A stretch of 51,224 nt of DNA from the NCBI GenBank assembly GCA_014191195.1, contig BJGZ01000017.1, positions 1 through 51,224 on the forward strand. The letters run 5' to 3'. Origin of the DNA: Chlorobiota bacterium. Lineage in GTDB: Bacteria > Bacteroidota > Ignavibacteria > Kapaibacteriales > UBA961. Below the pieces are notes generated by a model. The model did not search any database, was not told the DNA's origin, and saw only the letters and a list, made by a program, of their open reading frames with translations. Positions 43,670 to 51,224 of the stretch are shown here, piece by piece (the first letter of the stretch is position 1; each line of letters starts with the position of its first letter). A program made the position numbers and the translations under genes.

Positions 43670-45028
43670 TCAGCGTCTGAATCCGGTAGGTATTTTGAAA
43701 TTCGGCATTTTCATTCCACGAAGTTTTTGCATTGGATTGTTTTGGTTTTGAGACATATTTTTCATCATTTTTTGCATGTCTTCAAATTGTGTCAACAAAC
43801 GATTGACATCGCTAATTGATGATCCACTACCTAATGCAATTCTTCTTTTACGAGAGCCACCTAAGATTCTAGGATTATTACGTTCTTCTTTAGTCATAGA
43901 CAAAATAATTGCCTCTACTTTTCCGAATGCTTTATCATCCAATTGAACATTTTGCATGGCTCGGTCCATTCCAGGGATCATGCCGAGAAGATCCTTTAAT
44001 GAACCCATTTTCTTTATCACCCGTAATTGCTCCAAGAAATCTTGAAGCGTAAATTGATTTTTACGGATTTTTTCTTCTAAACGTTCTGCTTCCTTATCGT
44101 CAATCTCCTGTTGGGCCTTTTCTACAAGGGTAATAATATCACCCATTCCCAATATTCTAGAAGCTATACGATCAGGATGAAATTGTTCTAATGCTTCAAC
44201 CTTTTCTCCAACACCAATAAACTTAATTGGCTGGCCTACTACTTTCTTAATCGATAGTGCAGCACCACCCCTTGTATCACCATCCAATTTTGTAAGAACA
44301 ACACCAGTCAAAGACAAACGATCATGGAATGCTTTGGCAGTATTTACAGCATCCTGACCTGTCATGGCATCGCATACGAATAAAATTTCGCGCGGTTTAG
44401 TTTCAGTTTTAATGTGCTCAATCTCTTGCATCATCTGCTCATCTATCGTAAGGCGTCCTGCAGTATCGATAATGACGATGTCACGAGCATAATTCCTAGC
44501 ATAACCAAGAGACTCTTTTGATATTTCTACCGGATTTTTACCTTCAGAAAAATATACCGGAATATTAATTTGCTGTCCTAACATTTTTAATTGGTCAACA
44601 GCAGCAGGACGATAAATATCGCCAGCTACTAATAATGGTTGACGTCCTTTTTTCTTTAGGTATAATGCTAATTTTGCGCAAAAAGTGGTTTTTCCAGATC
44701 CTTGCAAACCAGCAACCATAATCACAGTTGGAGGAGAAGAATTAAAATTAATTTCTGATTTCCCTGTTCCCATCAAAGCAACAAGTTCATCATGAATCAA
44801 TTTTACTATCATTTGTCCAGGTAAAATATTACCCTTTACCTCCAAACCCAGCGCCTTTACTTGAACTGTTTCTATAAATTCCTTAGCAATAGAAAAATTA
44901 ACATCAGCATCTAGCAATGCATTACGCACTTCTACCAAGGCTTCTTGTATATTTTCTTCTGTAATCTTAGACTGCCCACGTAAACGTTTTAAGGCAGATT
45001 CAAGTTTGCTTTGTAAATTCTCAAACAT
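43670..45028 (-). CDS. ffh: Signal recognition particle protein Ffh
   Basis: This 452-residue GTPase binds signal peptides of nascent membrane proteins and docks with FtsY. The N domain begins MFENLQSKLESALKRL. The G domain has Walker A GLQGSGKTT (107-115), DTAGRL and TKLDGDTRGGAALS. The M domain starts near FTLQDFLEQLRVIKKMGS and contains SRKRRIALGSGSS for 4.5S RNA binding and a Met-rich end (FEDMQKMMKNM). It is complete. rpsP follows it on the same transcript. The 112-base gap upstream to argD probably holds its promoter. Confidence 0.96.
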   Translation of the reverse strand: MFENLQSKLESALKRLRGQSKITEENIQEALVEVRNALLDADVNFSIAKEFIETVQVKALGLEVKGNILPGQMIVKLIHDELVALMGTGKSEINFNSSPPTVIMVAGLQGSGKTTFCAKLALYLKKKGRQPLLVAGDIYRPAAVDQLKMLGQQINIPVYFSEGKNPVEISKESLGYARNYARDIVIIDTAGRLTIDEQMMQEIEHIKTETKPREILFVCDAMTGQDAVNTAKAFHDRLSLTGVVLTKLDGDTRGGAALSIKKVVGQPIKFIGVGEKVEALEQFHPDRIASRILGMGDIITLVEKAQQEIDDKEAERLEEKIRKNQFTLQDFLEQLRVIKKMGSLKDLLGMIPGMDRAMQNVQLDDKAFGKVEAIILSMTKEERNNPRILGGSRKRRIALGSGSSISDVNRLLTQFEDMQKMMKNMSQNQNNPMQKLRGMKMPNFKIPTGFRR

Positions 45029-45140
45029 TTCTAATTTCCGGCAAATGCCAAATAGTGAGCCACAAAAATAAAGTAATTATAAGTTATGAACAAGAATTTA
45101 TGTGAAAATGTATGTAATCAGAATAAATATAGATAAAATC

Positions 45141-46325
45141 TTATTGTTTCAGTGACTGTAGGGATATCTTTAAGCCATTAATAAATTCGTCAATTTCTTC
45201 TTTCGATATTGTTAATGGAGGTAATAATCGCAATACATTGATTGCAGTTGCATTTGTTATAATATTCTGTTTTAATAATTCTGTTACTAATGCTGAGGCC
45301 TCATACTTAAGAACTATTCCTTGCATACATCCACATCCTCTAATTTCTATTATGTGGTCAGAAAATTCTTTTTGCACTTCATGTAGTGCATCTTTTAAGT
45401 AACATCCCATTTCTTTTGCATTATGTTGCACACCATTTTTTAGTTCTTCCATTACAACAATGCCCGCTACACATGCCAACGCATTACCTCCATAGGTGGT
45501 ACCATGCATCCCTTTTTCAATTACTTTAGACAATTCATCTGTTGTCACAATTGCTCCCAATGGAAGCCCGCCGCCCATACCTTTGGCCATCACAACAATA
45601 TCTGGTTTTATAAGATATTTATCAAAGTAAAAGAAAGATCCAGTTCTTCCTGCACCTGCTTGAACTTCATCTGCAATGATCAAGAAATTATACTGTTCTT
45701 TTAATGATTCTAGAGCATTTATAAATTCTGGCTCAGCATGAATAATTCCGCCTTCGCCTTGTAAAAATTCTAAAGCTACCGCACATGTATGTTCATTGAT
45801 AGCGGAATGAAGAGCATCGATATCATTAAAAGGAAGTACATGCATATTTGGTAAAAATGGCCCCATTCCATCTCGATAAATTGCTTTATCCATTAAACTT
45901 AATGAGCCATATGTTCTACCATGAAATCCACCATGGAAAGCATAAATATCTGTTTTATTATGTTTAGATCCCCATAGCCTTGCAATTTTAATTGCTCCTT
46001 CAAAACTTTCAGCACCTGAATTACTAAAGAATACTCTTTGATAAGAACCTAATTCACATATCAGTTCAGCAAGTCTTACTTGACTTTCTTGATAAAAGAA
46101 ATTTGAAACATGCATTGACTTTTGTGCTTGCTTTACTACTGCATCAACAAGTTTAGGATGGCTATGTCCTAATGCATTTACAGCAATACCACTAAGAAAA
46201 TCTAAATATTTCTTTCCTGATGTATCGTAGAGATAAGATCCTTTACCGTAGTCTAATTCTATAGGTAATCTTCGATAATTTTGAAATAATACTTCGTGTT
46301 CTCGGCTAATTATATCTGTACTCAT
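45141..46325 (-). CDS. argD: Acetylornithine/ornithine-type aminotransferase
   Basis: This 394-residue PLP enzyme of class III transfers an amino group to N-acetylglutamate semialdehyde in arginine synthesis. Landmarks are NSGAESFEGAIKIAR, FHGRTYGSLS, ADEVQAGAGRTG (Asp219-Glu220) and the PLP Lys248 in MAKGMGGGLPLG. ArgD is the best name, but succinyl-ornithine and other omega-amino-acid aminotransferases look alike. No other arg gene is nearby. It ends a run aspS, RND adaptor, DUF2203, argD, separated from the DUF2203 gene by 23 bases. Confidence 0.85.
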   Translation of the reverse strand: MSTDIISREHEVLFQNYRRLPIELDYGKGSYLYDTSGKKYLDFLSGIAVNALGHSHPKLVDAVVKQAQKSMHVSNFFYQESQVRLAELICELGSYQRVFFSNSGAESFEGAIKIARLWGSKHNKTDIYAFHGGFHGRTYGSLSLMDKAIYRDGMGPFLPNMHVLPFNDIDALHSAINEHTCAVALEFLQGEGGIIHAEPEFINALESLKEQYNFLIIADEVQAGAGRTGSFFYFDKYLIKPDIVVMAKGMGGGLPLGAIVTTDELSKVIEKGMHGTTYGGNALACVAGIVVMEELKNGVQHNAKEMGCYLKDALHEVQKEFSDHIIEIRGCGCMQGIVLKYEASALVTELLKQNIITNATAINVLRLLPPLTISKEEIDEFINGLKISLQSLKQ

Positions 46326-46348
46326 AGCATTGTTATATAATTAATAAT

Positions 46349-46747
46349 TTAATCTTTATAAAAGGAACTATTATAAACAGACGGTAAAGGCTTTCTTCCA
46401 GAAAACCCTTCATAAATTCCATGATAATGACTTATAGTTTCTTCATCACTACGCCAACATAAAAGGATTTCATTTCCTTCTAATAATGAAGGGAAATCTA
46501 CAAGCCCAACTGAATAGCTCCAATCTTTGTACTCACAGCCTAATTCTTCTAATTCTATATATAAATCTTGCAGAGATTCGGCTAAAGCTACACAATCTTC
46601 ATCATCTTCGGGCTTTCCTAAACCACTAGAAATAACAAAGGAAGCTCGATCTTTTAATGCTGATCCAAAACGTAAAATATCTTTGACAATACTTTTTACT
46701 AATGGTAATGTAGCTATTGCTTCTTGAGAGGTAAAGTATTTTTTCAT
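46349..46747 (-). CDS. DUF2203 family protein
   Basis: This 132-residue soluble protein is a complete DUF2203 member: KKYFTSQEAIATLPLVKSIV at the start, then LQDLYIELEELGCEYKDW, GLVDFPSLLEGNEILLCWR and ISHYHGIYEGFSGRKPL. The family is widespread and has no established function. It starts 6 bases after the RND adaptor stop, so it is translated from the same message. Confidence 0.85.
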   Translation of the reverse strand: MKKYFTSQEAIATLPLVKSIVKDILRFGSALKDRASFVISSGLGKPEDDEDCVALAESLQDLYIELEELGCEYKDWSYSVGLVDFPSLLEGNEILLCWRSDEETISHYHGIYEGFSGRKPLPSVYNSSFYKD

Positions 46748-46753
46748 GAGTAT

Positions 46754-47812
46754 TTATTTGATATACAATGGTGTAGCTTTAACATTACTGCCCGGTTTCA
46801 TTAAAGAAACTCCGGCAACTAATACAGTATCCCCTATATTCAAACCTTTTATAATTTCTAATGAAGATGCTGTTCTCATTCCAGCTTCTATAGGTTTAGG
46901 CTTTGCTTTTCCTTGTTTTAATAAAAATACTCGTAAACCTCGAATATCTGGTACGATAGCCTCATTTGGAATCATGATAGCTTTTTCTTCTACAGATAGA
47001 GGAATTTCTATATCTGCAAAAGCTCCTGGTGTACATTCTCCTTTCTTATTTGCATACAGTGCAATGATCTTTGTTGTTCTCGAAATTGGATCAATCATTG
47101 GATTTATTGCACTAATTTTAGCGTCGAATTGTTGTTCATTTCCATATACATGGAATTGAATATTCATATTTTTTTTAATTAAAGAAGTATATTTTTCTGG
47201 AATAGAACATTCAATTCTTATGGGGGAAGAATTTACCAATTGAGAGATTTTAGTGCCTTGTGACACAAAACTTCCTTCGCTTATTTCTTTTAGGCCAATA
47301 GTTCCAGAGAAAGGAGCTTTGATTTCTGTTTTAGCAATAGCTGCTTTCAACATTTGAAAATCTGATTGCAGCGTAATGACAGTATTATCAGCTCTTTCAA
47401 GTAATTCAGCGCTGGTACCGCCACCTTTTAGAAGTTCTTTTTCTCTTTTTGCATTGATTTCTGCTAAATCGATTAATGCTTTTACTTTACTTAATTGTGC
47501 TTGTAATTCGGCATCTTCAAGTTTAACAAGGACACTACCCTTGTGAACAAAACTACCTTCATTAATAAATAATCTTTTAATTCTTCCACTAATTTCTGGA
47601 GCAATCGCAATTTCATCTTGAGGAAGTAATGAGCCTGAAACATGAAGTAATCTTGTAAGAATTGTATCTTTAACTATGATATACGTAGATGCAATTGGAC
47701 TTAATAATCGTTTATTTTTTGAGATATCGGGAATGGTTGAATGTTTGGTGCCAAACCATATTCCTGCAGATATAGCTAGAATCAATACAATATAAATAGT
47801 AATTTTTTTCAT
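46754..47812 (-). CDS. RND-type periplasmic adaptor (HlyD/AcrA family), orphan
   Basis: This 352-residue membrane-fusion protein has an N-terminal anchor (KKITIYIVLILAISAGIWFG). The split biotinyl-lipoyl domain shows as EISGRIKRLFINEGSFVHKGSVLVKLE and IKAPFSGTIGLKEISEGSFVSQG (in two stretches), with a helical hairpin between about 110 and 165. A beta-barrel and membrane-proximal domain end the protein. Such proteins link an inner-membrane RND pump to an outer-membrane channel for efflux. No pump or TolC gene lies in the window. It sits 3 bases after aspS, an unusual place. Confidence 0.82.
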   Translation of the reverse strand: MKKITIYIVLILAISAGIWFGTKHSTIPDISKNKRLLSPIASTYIIVKDTILTRLLHVSGSLLPQDEIAIAPEISGRIKRLFINEGSFVHKGSVLVKLEDAELQAQLSKVKALIDLAEINAKREKELLKGGGTSAELLERADNTVITLQSDFQMLKAAIAKTEIKAPFSGTIGLKEISEGSFVSQGTKISQLVNSSPIRIECSIPEKYTSLIKKNMNIQFHVYGNEQQFDAKISAINPMIDPISRTTKIIALYANKKGECTPGAFADIEIPLSVEEKAIMIPNEAIVPDIRGLRVFLLKQGKAKPKPIEAGMRTASSLEIIKGLNIGDTVLVAGVSLMKPGSNVKATPLYIK

Positions 47813-47815
47813 TGA

Positions 47816-49594
47816 TTATTTCTTTATTTCTACATTGATACCTAATTCACCGAGTTGTTTTGCAGCTACCCGAGAAGGTGATTGTTCCATTAAAGCATAT
47901 GCGCTTGTAGTTTTTGGAAAAGCGACAACATCTCTAATATTTTCTGTACCTGCAACCAACATAGATAATCTATCAAAGCCAAAAGCAATGCCACCATGTG
48001 GTGGTGCACCATATTGCAATGCGCTTAATAAAAAGCCAAATTTCGATTCGGATTCTTCTAAAGTAAAACCTAATAAATCGAACATTCTTTGTTGAACAGC
48101 ATTTTGATGTATACGAATACTTCCACCAGCAACTTCATATCCATTGATAACCAAATCATGTGCTTTTGCTCTAGCTTTTTCGGGTGCTGAATCAAGCAAA
48201 TGAACATCTTCATTCATAGGCGCGGTAAATGGGTGATGTCTGGCGATATAACGATTTTCTTCAGAACTAAATTCAAGTAAGGGAAATTCTGTTATCCAAA
48301 GAAAAGAGAATGTACCTATTACAGCATCTAATATTCCAGTTCTTTTGGCAATTTCGGTTCTTAGAGCGCCGCCAATAATACAGGCTCTTTCCCATTCTCC
48401 GGCAGCAATAAGTATCATATCTCCTTTCTCTGCAGAGCAAGCCGAAAGAATACTTTGTAATTCGTCTTCTGTTAGAAATTTTGCTATTGGAGATTGAATA
48501 TCTCCTTCAATACTCCATTTGATCCATGCTAATCCACCGGCCCCATATTTTTTTGCATGTTCTGTTAATTCATCTATTTGTTTTCTAGAGAAACCAGCAC
48601 ATTGTTTAGCATTCAGAGCTATAATTGCACCATCTTGTAATGAACAAGCATCTTGAAACACTTTAAATGCTGAATTATTAACCACATGAGTAATTGAAGT
48701 TAATTCAAGAGAATAACGGGTATCAGGTTTATCGCTACCAAATCTATTCATCGCTTCATGAAAGCTCATTCTGGGGAATTCAGAAGGAATATCTTGTTCA
48801 AGAAGTTCTTTCCAAACAGTGTGAATAAATGTTTCGGCTAGATTGATAATTGTGTCTTGTTCAATAAAAGACATTTCGACATCTATCTGTGTAAATTCTG
48901 GCTGACGATCTGCACGTAAATCTTCATCTCTAAAACATTTTACGATCTGCATATATCTATCAAAACCAGAAATCATCAATAATTGTTTATACAATTGAGG
49001 GGATTGAGGTAAAGCATAGAACAAACCATTATGTACTCTGCTAGGAACAAGATAATCACGTGCACCTTCGGGTGTTGATTTTGTTAGTATAGGTGTTTCT
49101 ACTTCTATAAAATCATGCTCAGCAAAAAAGCGATGCGTTAATTGATAGAGTTTATTACGCATGATAAAATTTTTCTGAAGTGTAGGCCTACGTAGATCTA
49201 GATAGCGATATTTCAATCGTAATTCTTCATTTGCAAGATTTTCATCGCTAATCTCAAAAATTGGAACCTCAGCTTTATTAACAATATGTAAATGCTGCGC
49301 TACAACTTCGATTAAACCTGTGGGTATATTCATATTAGGATTTTCTCGCATTCGAACAGTGCCCTTTATTGCTACCACAAATTCTGCTCTAAGTTCTTTA
49401 GCAATTTCACCTATTTCGGGCATTTCATCTCTTTCGATAATCACCTGGGTAATGCCATAGCGATCTCGAATATCCAAAAAAGTAACACTACCAAAATCTC
49501 TTCTGCGATGTATCCATCCATTTAAAACAACTTCATTGCCACTGTGTTCTGGTCTTAAAAAACCACATGTTACCGTACGCTGTAAAAAAGACAT
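47816..49594 (-). CDS. aspS: Aspartyl-tRNA synthetase
   Basis: This is a 592-residue class II synthetase of the bacterial type. The N-terminal OB domain has GWIHRRRDFGSVTFLDIRDR. The class II motifs are visible at YRYLDLRRP (motif 1 region), FRDEDLRADRQPEFTQIDVE (motif 2) and GIAFGFDRLSML (motif 3). The bacterial GAD insert lies between about 310 and 410. It attaches Asp to tRNA(Asp). Without gatCAB data I cannot tell whether it is discriminating. It heads the transcript that continues with the RND adaptor. Confidence 0.95.
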   Translation of the reverse strand: MSFLQRTVTCGFLRPEHSGNEVVLNGWIHRRRDFGSVTFLDIRDRYGITQVIIERDEMPEIGEIAKELRAEFVVAIKGTVRMRENPNMNIPTGLIEVVAQHLHIVNKAEVPIFEISDENLANEELRLKYRYLDLRRPTLQKNFIMRNKLYQLTHRFFAEHDFIEVETPILTKSTPEGARDYLVPSRVHNGLFYALPQSPQLYKQLLMISGFDRYMQIVKCFRDEDLRADRQPEFTQIDVEMSFIEQDTIINLAETFIHTVWKELLEQDIPSEFPRMSFHEAMNRFGSDKPDTRYSLELTSITHVVNNSAFKVFQDACSLQDGAIIALNAKQCAGFSRKQIDELTEHAKKYGAGGLAWIKWSIEGDIQSPIAKFLTEDELQSILSACSAEKGDMILIAAGEWERACIIGGALRTEIAKRTGILDAVIGTFSFLWITEFPLLEFSSEENRYIARHHPFTAPMNEDVHLLDSAPEKARAKAHDLVINGYEVAGGSIRIHQNAVQQRMFDLLGFTLEESESKFGFLLSALQYGAPPHGGIAFGFDRLSMLVAGTENIRDVVAFPKTTSAYALMEQSPSRVAAKQLGELGINVEIKK

Positions 49595-49669
49595 ATCTTA
49601 TACCGAAATTGTAGAATCAAAAGAAAATCGTAGTTTCATGCATCAATAATCAAAAGATATACTAATAAT

Positions 49670-50002
49670 ATGATTGCAAAATTCTATCTATATATACTAT
49701 ACTCAATCTGTATAATGAGTTGTATGCTAAGCTCTTGTGCAGATGATATAACTGAGCAAGATAAAGAATTCATAACTGTATATACTGAAATTTTAAAAGC
49801 AAGAGAAACATATCCTGATACATTAAGTAGCAATAAAGCGGTTAAGAAAATATTGAACACTGTTAAGCTAAGTGATACTGCATTTTCTAAAATGTATAGG
49901 GAATATTCACAAAATCCAGAGAAAATGAGAGCATTATTGGACTCAGTACGCTCTCATTTAGAATTAGAACTTCAAGTAGCTGATACTAATTCAAAAAAAT
50001 AG
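49670..50002 (+). CDS. Small lipoprotein, DUF4296-like
   Basis: This 110-residue protein has a lipoprotein signal with lipobox LSSC (Cys23). The mature part is helical: EFITVYTEILKARETYPDTL, then FSKMYREYSQNPEKMRALLDSVRSHL. The layout resembles DUF4296 lipoproteins of Bacteroidota (an acidic helix, a Tyr-containing helix, then NPEKM), but the match is weak. Function unknown. It is divergent from aspS, with a 75-base gap, and converges on the PlsY-like gene with a 3-base gap. Confidence 0.6.
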   Translation: MIAKFYLYILYSICIMSCMLSSCADDITEQDKEFITVYTEILKARETYPDTLSSNKAVKKILNTVKLSDTAFSKMYREYSQNPEKMRALLDSVRSHLELELQVADTNSKK

Positions 50003-50005
50003 AGT

Positions 50006-50587
50006 TTATTCTTTATCAGTATTCTGTTGAATAATGTGTCTTATATCATCTAAATTTCTGATAAATAATGTCATACAAAGTAAAAGTGCAAATAAAGTAT
50101 GTTCAGCTATTTCTGTAAATGGTATAATCTGGAATGTGTTTAAAATCAATGCTGGTGTAGTTGGTGATAATAATGCAGTTCCTATTATTCCGCTCATCAT
50201 TGCAATTGCTTTTTGTTTTCCTAACACACCATAACCAGTTAGCCACATAATTGCAAAAAGAATAATAAGAAATGGGCTTGTTATGATTGCTGCACCTGTA
50301 GCCGACCAAAATCCTTTATTTCTAAACCGGGCAAAAGGATTAAATGTGTGGAATAAAGCTGAACTTGCTGATCCTAAAGCTATAGCAGAAAAAGTTCCAA
50401 AAACACCATAACCGATAAGTCCTGCTATTATTGGTATACAAAAAGCCAAAGAATTAATGATAATCTTTTGATTTTTGCTAAGAGGTGCAAATGCTTGGGA
50501 CTTGCGGAGTACATCTTCAAATGGAATTGCTCCGCAAAGTGCTCCTAGACCAGGCATCATTAGTAATTCAATAATATTATTTTGCAT
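50006..50587 (-). CDS. Degenerate PlsY-like membrane protein
   Basis: This is a 193-residue protein from the ATG at 50587. The frame is open up to 50635, but the extra residues add little of the fold. Five to six hydrophobic segments align with PlsY, the acyl-phosphate:glycerol-3-phosphate acyltransferase. GALCGAIPFEDVLRK matches the GSIPxxYLxxR start, with Ser replaced by Ala20 and Arg28 kept. HTFNPFARFRNKGFWSATG matches HxFPVFLxFxGGKGVATA with the double Gly lost. RNLDDIRHII matches the HxxNIxRL end with His lost. The SGNxGATN motif of PlsY is absent. It may bind but is unlikely to catalyse the normal reaction. The PlsY relationship is inferred. Confidence 0.55.
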   Translation of the reverse strand: MQNNIIELLMMPGLGALCGAIPFEDVLRKSQAFAPLSKNQKIIINSLAFCIPIIAGLIGYGVFGTFSAIALGSASSALFHTFNPFARFRNKGFWSATGAAIITSPFLIILFAIMWLTGYGVLGKQKAIAMMSGIIGTALLSPTTPALILNTFQIIPFTEIAEHTLFALLLCMTLFIRNLDDIRHIIQQNTDKE

Positions 50588-50685
50588 ATATTTAAGGCTT
50601 ATGAAATGCTTCACTATTATATGCAAAATAATCAATTTATGATGTCTTTACTTTATTAGATTCAATAACATTTTCATTAATACAT

Positions 50686-51224
50686 ATGAAATCTCAGATT
50701 CCATCGGTTTTACAATTATCTAAGCCACTTATTCTAGCTTCTCAATCTCCTAGACGTCGATTATTACTTGAACAATTAGGTCTTACATTTAGTGTAATTC
50801 CAGCAGATATTGATGAATTAGCATTACCACTTGATATGATTCCTTCAGAGTATGTTCAGGCTCTTGCTTGTTCAAAAGCCAATGCCGTTGCAGCAAAATT
50901 AGGTAAAGAACCAGCTATCATATTAGGGGCAGACACAATAGTAGTAATAGATGGGAACATATTGAATAAGCCAGGAGATGCTAATGAAGCATATTCTATG
51001 CTAAGATCTTTAAGTGGTAGAACTCATTTTGTATATACTGGTATTGCTATTACTCAAGTTCCTTCAATGAAAATAATATCTTCATATCAAATGACAGAAG
51101 TAACATTTAGAATATTAGAAGACGATGAAATCTATGCATATATAGCAACTGGATCGCCAATGGACAAAGCAGGTGCATATGGAATTCAAGAGGATTTTGG
51201 GGCAGTATTTGTGCAAAAAATTGT
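50686..51224 (+). CDS. maf: Maf-family nucleotide pyrophosphatase, partial at the window end
   Basis: The first 179 codons are seen and the gene runs off the window. The start ATG is at 50686, followed by MKSQIPSVLQLSKPLILASQ in which ILASQSPRRRLLLEQLG is the Maf hallmark. IILGADTIVVIDG, ILNKPGDANEAYSMLRSLSG and YIATGSPMDKAGAYGIQ complete the family blocks, including the DTxV and KPxD elements. Maf hydrolyses non-canonical or modified nucleoside triphosphates (dTTP/UTP-like) and in Gram-positives affects septum formation. It is divergent from the PlsY-like gene with a 98-base gap. Confidence 0.93.
   Translation, partial: MKSQIPSVLQLSKPLILASQSPRRRLLLEQLGLTFSVIPADIDELALPLDMIPSEYVQALACSKANAVAAKLGKEPAIILGADTIVVIDGNILNKPGDANEAYSMLRSLSGRTHFVYTGIAITQVPSMKIISSYQMTEVTFRILEDDEIYAYIATGSPMDKAGAYGIQEDFGAVFVQKI

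Noticed and set aside
1-51224. tRNA, rRNA, insertion sequences or phage genes
   Set aside because: No cloverleaf, rRNA core sequence, transposase motif or phage structural gene was seen while reading both strands.

Overview
The window is AT-rich, densely packed chromosomal DNA of a Gram-negative bacterium. I place it in the Bacteroidota/Chlorobi (FCB) group. The evidence is a TonB-dependent receptor with an N-terminal carboxypeptidase-regulatory-like domain, a long YidC, a Bacteroidota-type lycopene cyclase, a DUF6428 protein, an S16 protein with a long acidic tail and many lipobox lipoproteins. An Ignavibacteria/Kapabacteria-like lineage is possible, but the sequence alone does not settle it. 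I see no rRNA, tRNA, CRISPR array, transposase or phage gene.

Layout. (1) 1-977 is gene-free. It is followed by a small exported protein built from 20-residue tandem repeats (978-1277). (2) 1495-5810 is a surface-polysaccharide patch: a GT4 glycosyltransferase, an O-antigen ligase/polymerase-like protein and a GT-C enzyme, with a DUF6428 protein between. (3) 6019-11468 holds an outer-membrane barrel, a TPR-like esterase, an mARC/YcbX-like MOSC protein and a membrane VWA protein. (4) 11719-18625 on the plus strand holds a GAF protein with a degenerate GGDEF domain, uppP, a cyclase-family hydrolase, deoC, ettA and rsmD. (5) 18644-22763 on the plus strand is a stress and light-damage run: DedA, a Dps lacking one ferroxidase ligand, MsrA, an SDR and a four-cysteine FeS photolyase. 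(6) 22869-25758 holds a small barrel converging on a minus-strand run of orphan phnC-like ATPase, accD and the carotenoid ketolase crtW. (7) 25942-30401 holds a MATE/ANK-like transporter, a beta-propeller lipoprotein and a PBP4-type peptidase with a very lysine-rich insert. (8) 30657-38463 holds valS, yidC, a GT-C/TPR protein and tyrS. (9) 38586-42902 holds a lycopene cyclase fused to a Brp/Blh beta-carotene dioxygenase, facing a TonB-dependent receptor. (10) 43013-49594 on the minus strand holds rpsP, ffh, argD, a DUF2203 protein, an orphan RND adaptor and aspS. (11) 49670-51224 holds a small lipoprotein, a degenerate PlsY-like protein and maf, which is cut by the window end.

The most striking signal is carotenoid and retinal chemistry. 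One 671-residue polypeptide appears able to cyclise lycopene to beta-carotene and cleave it to retinal. Separately, crtW directly follows accD and would convert beta-carotene to ketocarotenoids. Together with the photolyase, Dps and MsrA, this suggests a light-exposed organism. A rhodopsin, possibly of the xanthorhodopsin type with a ketocarotenoid antenna, would be expected elsewhere in the genome. No rhodopsin gene and no crtB, crtI or crtE lies in this window, so that part is inference.
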